Shown here piece after piece: positions 26,872 through 34,160 of a DNA stretch of 64,000 nucleotides. The translations under genes were made by a program, and so were the position numbers. Where the stretch lies: assembly GCF_900109755.1 (NCBI RefSeq), contig NZ_FOAR01000006.1:62001-126000 (forward strand), read 5' to 3'. Position 1 is the first letter of the stretch. The number at the start of each line of letters is the position of its first letter. This DNA is from Pseudomonas agarici. Its GTDB lineage: Bacteria > Pseudomonadota > Gammaproteobacteria > Pseudomonadales > Pseudomonadaceae. A model generated the notes under the pieces. It was given only the letters and a program-made list of their open reading frames with translations, did not search any database and was not told the DNA's origin.

Positions 26872-27573
26872 ATGAGCGATCTCGTCTATACCGAACCTGA
26901 ACTGCGCCGTCAGCTAGCCAATGGAATAAGGATACTTGAGCGATTGGGTATCATCGACTTCAACGGCCATTTCAGTGCCCGTCTAAGTGATGGTCGTATT
27001 CTGATTAATAGCGGCGACTCGGTGCGTAGCGCGATTTCTGAAAGCGATTTCACTATTGTGGGTCCTAATGGCGAATTCCTCGCAGGTCAGGCGCGTCCGC
27101 CGGCAGAACTGCCTCTACATGTCTCGATCTACCAGGCTCGACCGGATGTCCAGGTGATCGCTCACGGTCACCCAAAATGGTCGACCCTTCTGACCAGTGC
27201 GGGTCACCCATATCGTGTGGTGCTAGCGCAAGGCGCGCTTGTTGGCGATGTGCCAATATTCCCGTCTCCTGTATCGGTGAACAAGCCTGCCGTTGGCGAT
27301 GCGGTGGCAAGGGCGCTGGGGAACGCTGAAGCGGTATTGCTCAAGGCACACGGCTCCGTCCTGGTGGCGAAAGATGTACTGGAGGCCACGGTTATGGCTA
27401 TCTATATGGAGCTCAATGCCGAACGACAGGTTCTGGCGATGCCGTTGGGGGGTGGCTATATCTTTTCAGCGCAAGAAGCGGACGCCTGTAGAGCGGGGCT
27501 TGCTAAGCGAGGGTTGTACGAAAAGTGCTGGAATTATCATATGGAGAAATTTGCGCTCACTGGCGTTGATTGA
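26872..27573 (+). CDS. Class II aldolase/adducin family protein
   Basis: A 233-residue metal-dependent aldolase/decarboxylase-type protein. The putative metal ligands are in IAHGHPKW (H-x-H) and LKAHGS, and the catalytic Glu is in PAELPLHVSIY. The family includes L-fuculose-phosphate aldolase and also PhtC-type 3,4-dihydroxyphthalate decarboxylases of phthalate pathways. Here there is no sugar gene nearby, so an aromatic-acid decarboxylase or a retro-aldolase on a ring-cleavage product is more likely. It is followed 23 bp later by the His-tailed small protein. Confidence 0.75.
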   Translation: MSDLVYTEPELRRQLANGIRILERLGIIDFNGHFSARLSDGRILINSGDSVRSAISESDFTIVGPNGEFLAGQARPPAELPLHVSIYQARPDVQVIAHGHPKWSTLLTSAGHPYRVVLAQGALVGDVPIFPSPVSVNKPAVGDAVARALGNAEAVLLKAHGSVLVAKDVLEATVMAIYMELNAERQVLAMPLGGGYIFSAQEADACRAGLAKRGLYEKCWNYHMEKFALTGVD

Positions 27574-27596
27574 TCACCAACTATAAGGAACTTGAG

Positions 27597-28001
27597 ATGT
27601 GTGGAGAGTTTGACGACGAAGATTTAATCGATGAGTATTTGTTCGCGCGCTTGCTCCAACTGGCGAGCCAGCACGGCGTCAAACTTGGCGAAGCCGGTAC
27701 CCATACTCCCCAGCGGCTATCGGGGCGGGAAGCAAGGAATAGCTACATGACCCAGTTATTCCAGGCCGGTTTGACCCGAGCGATCAACGATGCGAATAGT
27801 TTGCCGGAAGGCGAGCGGATGGATGTGATTGCTGGGCAGGCAATTGTTTTTGCACGTCTGGCTGGTTTTCTCGCGGGACAACTTCCTCCTGGCGCAGACA
27901 CGTTAAGGCCCACGATCGAGGCCCTGATGGAGGGGTACAGTGAGCCGGTCGAGCGCGCAAACAAGCATGATCACCATCATCATGGCGATCACCAACATTA
28001 G
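27597..28001 (+). CDS. Small protein with His-rich C-terminal tail
   Basis: A 134-residue acidic protein I cannot place in a named family. The body (residues 1-122) looks helical and soluble. The last 11 residues (HDHHHHGDHQH) form a metal-binding tail like those of nickel and zinc chaperones. AAGGA lies upstream of the ATG at 27597. It lies 23 bp after the class II aldolase-like gene, so it may supply metal to that enzyme. It is one of four His-rich proteins in the island. Function is inferred from the tail and context. Confidence 0.6.
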   Translation: MCGEFDDEDLIDEYLFARLLQLASQHGVKLGEAGTHTPQRLSGREARNSYMTQLFQAGLTRAINDANSLPEGERMDVIAGQAIVFARLAGFLAGQLPPGADTLRPTIEALMEGYSEPVERANKHDHHHHGDHQH

Positions 28002-28086
28002 TCCAAATAGGTAACCCGGTCGGCCTCTCGGGAAACCTACAGCGTAGGCGCGCGCGATGTGCGTCTCATACCCGGTCGATGTCCCA

Positions 28087-28161
28087 GGTTCTGTACGAAA
28101 TGTATCGGCGCTCGCCCGTGCGGCGTTGAAGCCGGCTCGCCTGGCCTTTTCGTACAGACCC
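28087..28161. repeat. 75-bp miniature element with terminal inverted repeats
   Basis: Ends read GGTTCTGTACGAAA on the left and TTTTCGTACAGACCC on the right, which are inverted repeats of each other. The interior is GC-rich and codes for nothing. The ends resemble those of IS5-type elements, from memory, and no transposase is nearby. Its right end touches the stop codon of the CDCC protein gene. Confidence 0.6.
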
Positions 28162-28487
28162 TAACAACAATCACACCCGCCCTCACTGTCGTCCTGTAGA
28201 GAAGGAAGCAACCAGCTAAGGGGGAGATCCTCTTTTAAAACCTCTTCTAGCGGTTTGAACAGCTTGATTCGGTAGCGAGTATTATCATCGTTCCAAAACG
28301 CGATGATGGTCTCGACGGGAGGGCACCCCGGAACCTGGCAACTGATCTCCGCCACGGCGATCACCGCCTGGTTTGACAGACTGAACGTGTTGCGTACCCA
28401 TTCTTTTATCTGATTGATAGCGTCTTGATGACCTGGCGATTTCTTAAAGGTCTGGAACACTGGAAACTCCGAACACGTCAGTGCCAT
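28161..28487 (-). CDS. Small Cys-rich protein ending in CDCC
   Basis: A 108-residue soluble protein, not assigned to a named family. Seen are ISCQVPGCPPVETIIAFW in the middle and GGCDCC at the C-terminus: two Cys in the centre and three at the end, a likely metal-binding set. I chose the ATG at 28487; the upstream site is weak and a TTG at 28496 is possible. The gene runs opposite to the His-tailed protein gene and ends at the 75-bp element. It could be a metallochaperone or a small iron or zinc protein. No function can be given from sequence alone. Confidence 0.55.
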   Translation of the reverse strand: MALTCSEFPVFQTFKKSPGHQDAINQIKEWVRNTFSLSNQAVIAVAEISCQVPGCPPVETIIAFWNDDNTRYRIKLFKPLEEVLKEDLPLSWLLPSLQDDSEGGCDCC

Positions 28488-28560
28488 GACCGGCAAGGTG
28501 CCTTGGGTGGGTCATGTGCTTCCAGAAAGGACTGGACTCATCGTAGTCATACCGCCGAAA

Positions 28561-28590
28561 CCTGCCCTGAGCGATATAGCCCAGGGCAGG
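28561..28590 (-). terminator. Hairpin after the tctB-like gene
   Basis: CCTGCCCTG pairs perfectly with CAGGGCAGG across a 12-base loop. It lies just past the end of the leftward cupin-TctCAB operon. No T-run follows, so it may be a weak terminator or a 3' stabiliser. Confidence 0.45.
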
Positions 28591-28629
28591 AGATGGAGAT
28601 ATCTGCCGCCTGCCCCTGTCCTGATCCGG

Positions 28630-29091
28630 TTAACCGATGAGCCATTCTAGAATGAGTCCAGGGAAAAGCGGGATTTCGAAAAGCTTTTCAAATAAACCAA
28701 ATAGTAAGAGCCAGATTCCAATAGCACTCACGATTGCTACCTTGACTTTCTCTTTCTTATAAAGATAGAGAAAGCCGAAAATCAGGACAGGTGCTGCATA
28801 AACGAATCCGAAAAAAAGAATGCCGATAAAGAAAGTGAAAATCCACAGAAACATCTCCGCTTCCTTTTTTTGCATGTCTTTTTTGGCATTGTTGTCTGTC
28901 GGCGCAACCACCTTATGGAGCTCGAGGTACAACTGCGCCAGACCGAGAATCGAACCTGGCACGCCGACCATCAATGGTAGCAAGCGAGCTTGGGGCGGGA
29001 AGCTGAAAGCAATGGCAGTAGTTGCCAGAAAGAACCCTGCCATAGCCAACGCTGTCAACACTTGCCCATTATATGTCCGTCTGAGGCGCAT
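28630..29091 (-). CDS. TctB-type small permease subunit
   Basis: A 153-residue inner-membrane protein with four hydrophobic segments, the size and topology of TctB in tripartite tricarboxylate transporters. Its start overlaps the end of the TctA-like gene (29069-29091), so the two are translationally coupled. It works with TctA and the binding protein to import an organic acid. Confidence 0.75.
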   Translation of the reverse strand: MRLRRTYNGQVLTALAMAGFFLATTAIAFSFPPQARLLPLMVGVPGSILGLAQLYLELHKVVAPTDNNAKKDMQKKEAEMFLWIFTFFIGILFFGFVYAAPVLIFGFLYLYKKEKVKVAIVSAIGIWLLLFGLFEKLFEIPLFPGLILEWLIG

Positions 29092-30595
29092 AAATTTTTT
29101 CCTTTTCCTTACGTTTTTGTTTCACTGCACGCCATATGTAATAACAAATACTAAAAGCAATGAGCGCCACCAGCAATATAGGGCCTGGATGCAACAGGAA
29201 GCTGGGCCCCCAAAGTGACATTGATTTGTGAAAGGAGTCTTCGGTAATGGGGCCGAGAATGAGACCAATCACGAATGGGGGACGTGACCATTTGTATTTT
29301 TTAAGGAAGTAGCCAAATACGCCTAACACTAGCAGTAATGCCAGGTTCTCCCATGCCCGGTGGCTTAGATACGAACCCAAAAAGGTCAACACTAGAATAA
29401 ACGGAATTAACAGTGCGCCTCTGATATAACTTAAATAGCCAAACGAAGGGGCCAGAAACAGGAAGATGACACACGCCAGGACATTGGCAAATATCATTGC
29501 CCAGAAAAGTGTCCAGACCAACCCCATCCCATTGAGTGCCAGCGCAGGCCCTGGTTGAATGCCCAGCATGACCAGGGCGCCGAGCATGATGGCCATGCCA
29601 GACGAGCCAGGAATAGCAAAGAACAACGTGGGAATCAACGAGCCCCCTTCCTTCGAGTGATTAGCCGCCTCAGGCGCGATAACACCTTCCACGGCTCCTT
29701 TGCCGAATCGCTCCGGGGTTTTTGAGGACTGAACGGCGTGCCCGTAACAGATCCAGCTAGCAGCGTCGCCGCCCAAACCTGGCACCATGCCGATGAAGGC
29801 GCCAATCAGCGACGTGCGCAGCGCCAGGCCCCAATGGCGAAACACATCCAGAACACCTTGGAGAACTTCGCCCAAGCCATAGCTGGGACCTTTCTTCGCA
29901 ATCATGGAGGTGGAACCACCGGCCACCCCCAGGGCTATCATTTCCGGAATTGCAAATATAGCCAGTACCACGGTGATGATGTCGACGCCGTCCCACAGAA
30001 ACAACATATCGAATGTATAACGCTGCGTACCGGTGTGCGGATCAAGTGCGACGAACGAGAACATCAAGCCCATGAATCCTACCAGTAACCCCTTTATCAG
30101 AGATTCACCGGAGAGCATGGCGATAAAGGTAATGCCAAATAGAGCCAATAGAAAAAACTCGGCAGGACCAATTGCCAGCACCAGTGGCCGAACGATAGGG
30201 GTGGCAAGCAACAAAAACAGTCCCCCGACAATACCGCCCAGGCCGGAGGCTCCCAGGCTTGCCCCCAAAGCGCGTCCTGCCTGACCTTTTTTTGTCATCG
30301 GAAAACCATCGACAGCCGTAGCGGCGTCCGCGCCAGTGCCAGGCACTCCAAACAGAATGCTTGGAATCGCTCCGGCGGTATGTACCACGGAATGCATGGC
30401 TAGCAGGAAGATTGCTCCAGCTGTTGGATCCATGCCGAAGACAAAAGGGATCACAAGGACAATGCCGAGCTTGCCACCGAGCCCCGGCACTGCGCCAAAG
30501 AACATACCGATAGGGACTGCAATTATCAGCATGAGAAGGTTATGGGGTGATCCCAATAATGCCCATAACGAGTTGAGTATGCCGCCAATATCCAT
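29069..30595 (-). CDS. TctA-type large permease subunit
   Basis: A 508-residue inner-membrane protein with about twelve hydrophobic segments. Typical TctA blocks are GAVPGLGGKLG near residue 33, FGVPGTGADAATAVDGFPM and GMVPGLGGDAASWICYGHA. TctA forms the carrier channel of TTT systems, which take up citrate, terephthalate and other carboxylates with help from a periplasmic binding protein. It lies between the TctC- and TctB-like genes and downstream of the two small cupins. Confidence 0.9.
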   Translation of the reverse strand: MDIGGILNSLWALLGSPHNLLMLIIAVPIGMFFGAVPGLGGKLGIVLVIPFVFGMDPTAGAIFLLAMHSVVHTAGAIPSILFGVPGTGADAATAVDGFPMTKKGQAGRALGASLGASGLGGIVGGLFLLLATPIVRPLVLAIGPAEFFLLALFGITFIAMLSGESLIKGLLVGFMGLMFSFVALDPHTGTQRYTFDMLFLWDGVDIITVVLAIFAIPEMIALGVAGGSTSMIAKKGPSYGLGEVLQGVLDVFRHWGLALRTSLIGAFIGMVPGLGGDAASWICYGHAVQSSKTPERFGKGAVEGVIAPEAANHSKEGGSLIPTLFFAIPGSSGMAIMLGALVMLGIQPGPALALNGMGLVWTLFWAMIFANVLACVIFLFLAPSFGYLSYIRGALLIPFILVLTFLGSYLSHRAWENLALLLVLGVFGYFLKKYKWSRPPFVIGLILGPITEDSFHKSMSLWGPSFLLHPGPILLVALIAFSICYYIWRAVKQKRKEKEKIYAPQTDI

Positions 30596-30687
30596 AACTC
30601 ACCTTGACTTGCTTGGGAAGATGCCAGCGCCGCCGACCGATAAGTCGGATGGCAATTTCTGATGCCGCAAAGTTGATAATGTAATAG

Positions 30688-31695
30688 CTACTTGGCCTCG
30701 ACGGCTCTGGCGATGATCGCCGCGGTCTCGGGAGTTTGATCCAGTGCCGCGGTCACTAATGCTTTAACATCATTTCCATACGCAGGTTTTATTGGCAGAT
30801 TCATCTTCTTTGCGTAAGCCAAAAGCCCTGGGTCTTCCAGCGACTTCTTATAGGCAGCACGAAGCGCGGCGACGCGTTCGGGAGACGTCCCGGGAGGGGC
30901 GGCGGTAACGCGTCCGAGCTGTGCCATGGAACTGATCATCGAAATGATGTGTTTAGCCTCGTCGGTCTTGGCATAATCCATTGCATCGGCAACTCCCTCC
31001 ATCTTGTCGCCGATCGTCAGCAGATAAGAGGCACTACCGGCACTGACAAAGTCTGCCATCGAGCTAGCGGAGCCGAGCGTTGCACAGGTGTCCCCACGCA
31101 TCATCGACATCTCACCTTCGGTACCGTTGTAGCCGGCGATGGGCTCGATATTCAGATTCAACGCTTCAGCGGCGAGCTTTAAATCCACATAAGAGGCCGA
31201 GCCAATACCCGCGACGGCAAATTTCACCGGTTTTTTCGCGTTCAGCAAATCATCTACTGTTTTGATGTCGCACGTTTTAGAAACGACGATTGCCCGAGCG
31301 TCACTGGAGGCTTTTCCGATCCACTCGAACTTTTTAAGATCAAACTCCTGGGCCTTGCGGCCGATGATCTGGCCGTAGATGAGACCGGTATCGAAAGTAC
31401 CTATCGTCAGGCCGTCCGGCTTGGACTGCCAAAGGGTATTTGTGCCGACGATGTGCCCTGCACCCGGCACATTTCTGATCACAACATGGTCGGCTCCAAT
31501 ATACTTCTGCATGAAACCGCCCGTCATACGACCATAGACATCGTAGCCTCCACCTGGGCCGGTGGTGACGATATAAGTAATGTTCTTACCTTTGGAGAAA
31601 TCGGCTTCGCTGCGTTGACGGGAGCCGGGACCGCACCCTGTTGATACGATGATGCCTGCCAGCAAAATCATGCTTGCCAGCACTTTGGTTAACAT
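30688..31695 (-). CDS. TctC/Bug-type binding protein with lipoprotein signal
   Basis: A 335-residue TctC-family binding protein. The family-like block VTTGPGGGYDVYGRM is near residue 48, and NVPGAGHIVGTNTLW lies near residue 78. The N-terminus is a hydrophobic stretch ending in IVSTGC, a lipobox, so the protein would be lipid-anchored; most TctC proteins are free in the periplasm. I prefer the ATG at 31695; a GTG at 31716 is possible. It would bind the aromatic or carboxylic substrate for the TctAB-like permease. Confidence 0.8.
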   Translation of the reverse strand: MLTKVLASMILLAGIIVSTGCGPGSRQRSEADFSKGKNITYIVTTGPGGGYDVYGRMTGGFMQKYIGADHVVIRNVPGAGHIVGTNTLWQSKPDGLTIGTFDTGLIYGQIIGRKAQEFDLKKFEWIGKASSDARAIVVSKTCDIKTVDDLLNAKKPVKFAVAGIGSASYVDLKLAAEALNLNIEPIAGYNGTEGEMSMMRGDTCATLGSASSMADFVSAGSASYLLTIGDKMEGVADAMDYAKTDEAKHIISMISSMAQLGRVTAAPPGTSPERVAALRAAYKKSLEDPGLLAYAKKMNLPIKPAYGNDVKALVTAALDQTPETAAIIARAVEAK

Positions 31696-31782
31696 CCACA
31701 CGATGGCGTTCCTCACTTATTATACTTATATGAGCCTGCTTCATCATATTGCCTTCGACAGCGGAGCCGAATGGCTATTTGT

Positions 31783-32373
31783 TTATTCTGTCGGCGGTAC
31801 CCACAGATCTTCAAAGCCCTTTGCCGGTTCCAATTGGTCAAACCAGTCAAAGCCAATAGCTTTCATCATTCGACTATTGATGACCACTACTCGGGCTTCG
31901 GTATTGGCGTCCGTGTTAAAGCGTTTGTGCGCGCAATAAGGCGGGATATAGATAAAATCACCTGGGCCCCATTCATATTTCTTCGGTTCGGTCTCCCACT
32001 CCCAGACGAATTCGTCTTCACATTTGAAGCGGACGTCATAGTGAAGATCGTAACCTGTACCCTCGATTACAAAAGCTACCTCTTCAGACAGATGGCGGCT
32101 AGTGCCTGTCGAACCGTTGGCAGGCAGAAATTGCATGTAGATATCAAGGGCGCATTCTTTGGTATTCATGCCTTCATTGATAATATGCTTAATAAGACCG
32201 TCGGCGCTGCGCTCCATGGGCATTTCATTGTGTTTGACTACGTTTTTTCGTTCTTTGTATTCGCGGCGAAATTCTTTTGACGCTTCCAGGGCCTTGGCGT
32301 AAAAGTCGGCATTAAGGTCTGTGCGTGCACGCTGACGTTCGATGTCAGAAACAAAAGGGGTGTCGGTGCTCAT
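31783..32373 (-). CDS. Single-domain cupin protein A
   Basis: A 196-residue protein with one cupin domain (about residues 75-165). The metal-ligand regions are SRHLSEEVAFVIEGTGYD and, further on, PPYCAHKRF; only one clear His is seen in the first motif. AGGA lies six bases before the ATG at 32373. It is preceded by a second cupin gene (46 bp gap) and followed by the TctC-like gene. The two proteins look like separated halves of the bicupin at 15900-17015. It may be a dioxygenase subunit or an isomerase. Confidence 0.6.
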   Translation of the reverse strand: MSTDTPFVSDIERQRARTDLNADFYAKALEASKEFRREYKERKNVVKHNEMPMERSADGLIKHIINEGMNTKECALDIYMQFLPANGSTGTSRHLSEEVAFVIEGTGYDLHYDVRFKCEDEFVWEWETEPKKYEWGPGDFIYIPPYCAHKRFNTDANTEARVVVINSRMMKAIGFDWFDQLEPAKGFEDLWVPPTE

Positions 32374-32418
32374 TCTATTCCTCACGAAATTATTATTGGG
32401 CGTTTATTTATAGGCTGC

Positions 32419-32970
32419 TTACAAAGAGCTTGGCGGAGCATAATTTTCTTGCCCGGGAACAGGCGTCTTTGGTGGATATTCAACTACTTCTTGAAAGATG
32501 AGGTGCATAAACAGGAACAATGGTTTTGCTTTCATGATCAGGCAAATCGATTCATTCTCGGCGTCGTCGGAAAAGTGTTGGTGGACACATCCATTCTCGA
32601 CGATCAGTGCATCGCCGGCTTCCCAGTCGATACGGCGCCCGTCATGAATGTCATGACCTTTGCCTTTTAGCACGAAAAATACGGCACTATTCATATGGCC
32701 GTGTTTCTGACCATGACCCCCTGGCGAAAAGGCATCAACATGGGTTTCGATCGATTGGGCAATTTTCGTAGCTTGCGGGTTGATGACTTTCTTGCCGAAA
32801 TTCTGAGGTCCGCCTTTCCACTTCAGATCTTGGGTCGGATAGATACGAGGCTGGCTAAAAAGCTCGGCCACCAGTTCGCCATAGGTGCCTTCAAGGCCTC
32901 GCACGAACGTCCTTTTTTTTGTCCAGCGTTCCCAGGAGATTTCTTTTTCTTCGGTCATCGGTTCAGTCAT
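32419..32970 (-). CDS. Single-domain cupin protein B
   Basis: A 183-residue cupin. The metal-ligand candidates are HGQKHGHMNSAVFFVLKG (several His) and VENGCVHQHF, a fuller set than in cupin A. GAGG lies upstream of the ATG. It is the first gene of the leftward operon cupin B-cupin A-TctC-TctA-TctB. The upstream gap holds two operator-like motifs. The length resembles 3-hydroxyanthranilate dioxygenase, but the sequence does not let me claim that activity. Confidence 0.65.
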   Translation of the reverse strand: MTEPMTEEKEISWERWTKKRTFVRGLEGTYGELVAELFSQPRIYPTQDLKWKGGPQNFGKKVINPQATKIAQSIETHVDAFSPGGHGQKHGHMNSAVFFVLKGKGHDIHDGRRIDWEAGDALIVENGCVHQHFSDDAENESICLIMKAKPLFLFMHLIFQEVVEYPPKTPVPGQENYAPPSSL

Positions 32971-33033
32971 TTTTGTTTCCTCTTATAGGCGTCCAATGCA
33001 CTCAGTTTGGGTGGAGCGCTTACGCAAAAATAC

Positions 33034-33058
33034 GGTACACCGTTCCTCAATGAAGAAC
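33034..33058 (-). promoter_or_regulatory. operator-like motif, site 8
   Basis: On the minus strand it reads GTTCTTCAT, three bases, then GGAACGGTGTACC. It lies about 65 bp upstream of the cupin B start and fits the 25-bp layout at about 18 of 25 positions against site 5. Confidence 0.5.
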
Positions 33059-33080
33059 AAGTGACTGTTTTTTTGTTTTT

Positions 33081-33093
33081 GGTACGGTGTTCC
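33081..33093. promoter_or_regulatory. operator-like core, site 9
   Basis: GGTACGGTGTTCC is a second palindromic core about 110 bp upstream of the cupin B start. Its outer half is poorly conserved. Confidence 0.35.
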
Positions 33094-33109
33094 GATATTG
33101 GAGATTGTG

Positions 33110-33695
33110 CTGCTTTTGTTCGAAAGCGAAGAGCACTTCTCAAGCAAAGTGACTATAGAGGGGGAGTAGACCGGGTATTCAAAACCCGGAGCTGATGGTT
33201 GTCCGGCTCGCGAGCTTCCCGGCTGTAAGCCTCATTTCAATGCCCTTGCGGCGCTTGGATAGCCATATGGGACGCTGTTGACAGGAGTGTATCGGTAGGG
33301 TCCATGGGGTGGATTGCAGGGTTGGTTTCGGTTTTTACCGCCAAGCGCTGGCGCGAAGCGTCTCGAATAAATGACGTCTTGGGCTTGAGCGTTGCCACCG
33401 TCAAAATAGCTTAAGCCACACGGGGCGAACATCTATCGTTTCGCCCTCAAAGGACTCCAGGATCTGCCTCCTGAATGCTCGCGGGACTTAAATACGAGGG
33501 CGAGTCTTTGACGCCGGTGTATTGATCAGAGCGCAAGCTTGCTGGTGGAGCCTGGGTTTAGATCTCTTTCAAGGGAAGTACTTTTCGCGGTCGGTGCTTG
33601 CCCGGTTTCATGAACGCTTTCTTGGCAATTCGAGTGTGCTTTTTCGAGGGCCGATGAGTCCTGGCTCCCCAGCCTATACCAGGCAATAACAAGAA
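33110..33695. other. Gap between the catabolic island and the fimbrial operon
   Basis: I see no convincing gene in this stretch of about 590 bp. Short open frames lack ribosome-binding sites and recognisable motifs. It probably marks the right boundary of the catabolic island. Confidence 0.4.
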
Positions 33696-34160
33696 TCAGT
33701 AGATGAGTCGCACCGCCTTGACATCGCTGTAGGTGCCTGGGCTGTCGTAACGTTCTGGTTGCATTCGTGCATAAACGGTGTAAGTGCGTGAGACGCTTGA
33801 GCGGGCGCCAAGCCCATAACCGTCGGAAATTGTGCCGCTGACCGCGCCACCGCTGCCCCAGACCTGCTGATAGGTGCTGGAGGTATAAAGCTGATAGTTC
33901 GTGTTGCCAGTCGCCGAAGTCATGTGGCGCTCTGCACCGCCCGTGGTGCCTTCGAGGAGTATCTGGTAATTGACACTCACCGCACTGGCGTCGCTTTGAC
34001 AAACTACCGTGATAGTGGCTGTGCTCAATTGGGTCCGCTCGGCGACGCCTTCCACCACGCCGAAGTTCAATGGGCTCACTGCAATCGAGCAGGTGTAGGC
34101 AAGGGCAGGCGGGCTGCACAGGACGATGATGAGGACGGCTGGCCAAGCGAAAGGATTCAT
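33696..34160 (-). CDS. Spore coat U domain fimbrial protein (tip or minor subunit)
   Basis: A 154-residue secreted protein with a signal peptide (residues 1-21, ending ALA) and an SCPU domain starting YTCSIAVSPLNFG. Blocks such as QLYTSSTYQQVWGSG and YTVYARM are usual in Csu-type fimbriae. It is the last gene of the operon and overlaps the usher gene by 4 bp (ATGA). It probably sits at the pilus tip. Confidence 0.8.
   Translation of the reverse strand: MNPFAWPAVLIIVLCSPPALAYTCSIAVSPLNFGVVEGVAERTQLSTATITVVCQSDASAVSVNYQILLEGTTGGAERHMTSATGNTNYQLYTSSTYQQVWGSGGAVSGTISDGYGLGARSSVSRTYTVYARMQPERYDSPGTYSDVKAVRLIY

Noticed and set aside
33232..33432. A 66-residue minus-strand open frame in the gap before the fimbrial operon
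   Set aside because: No ribosome-binding site, no motif and no conserved context that I recognise; too weak to list as a gene.
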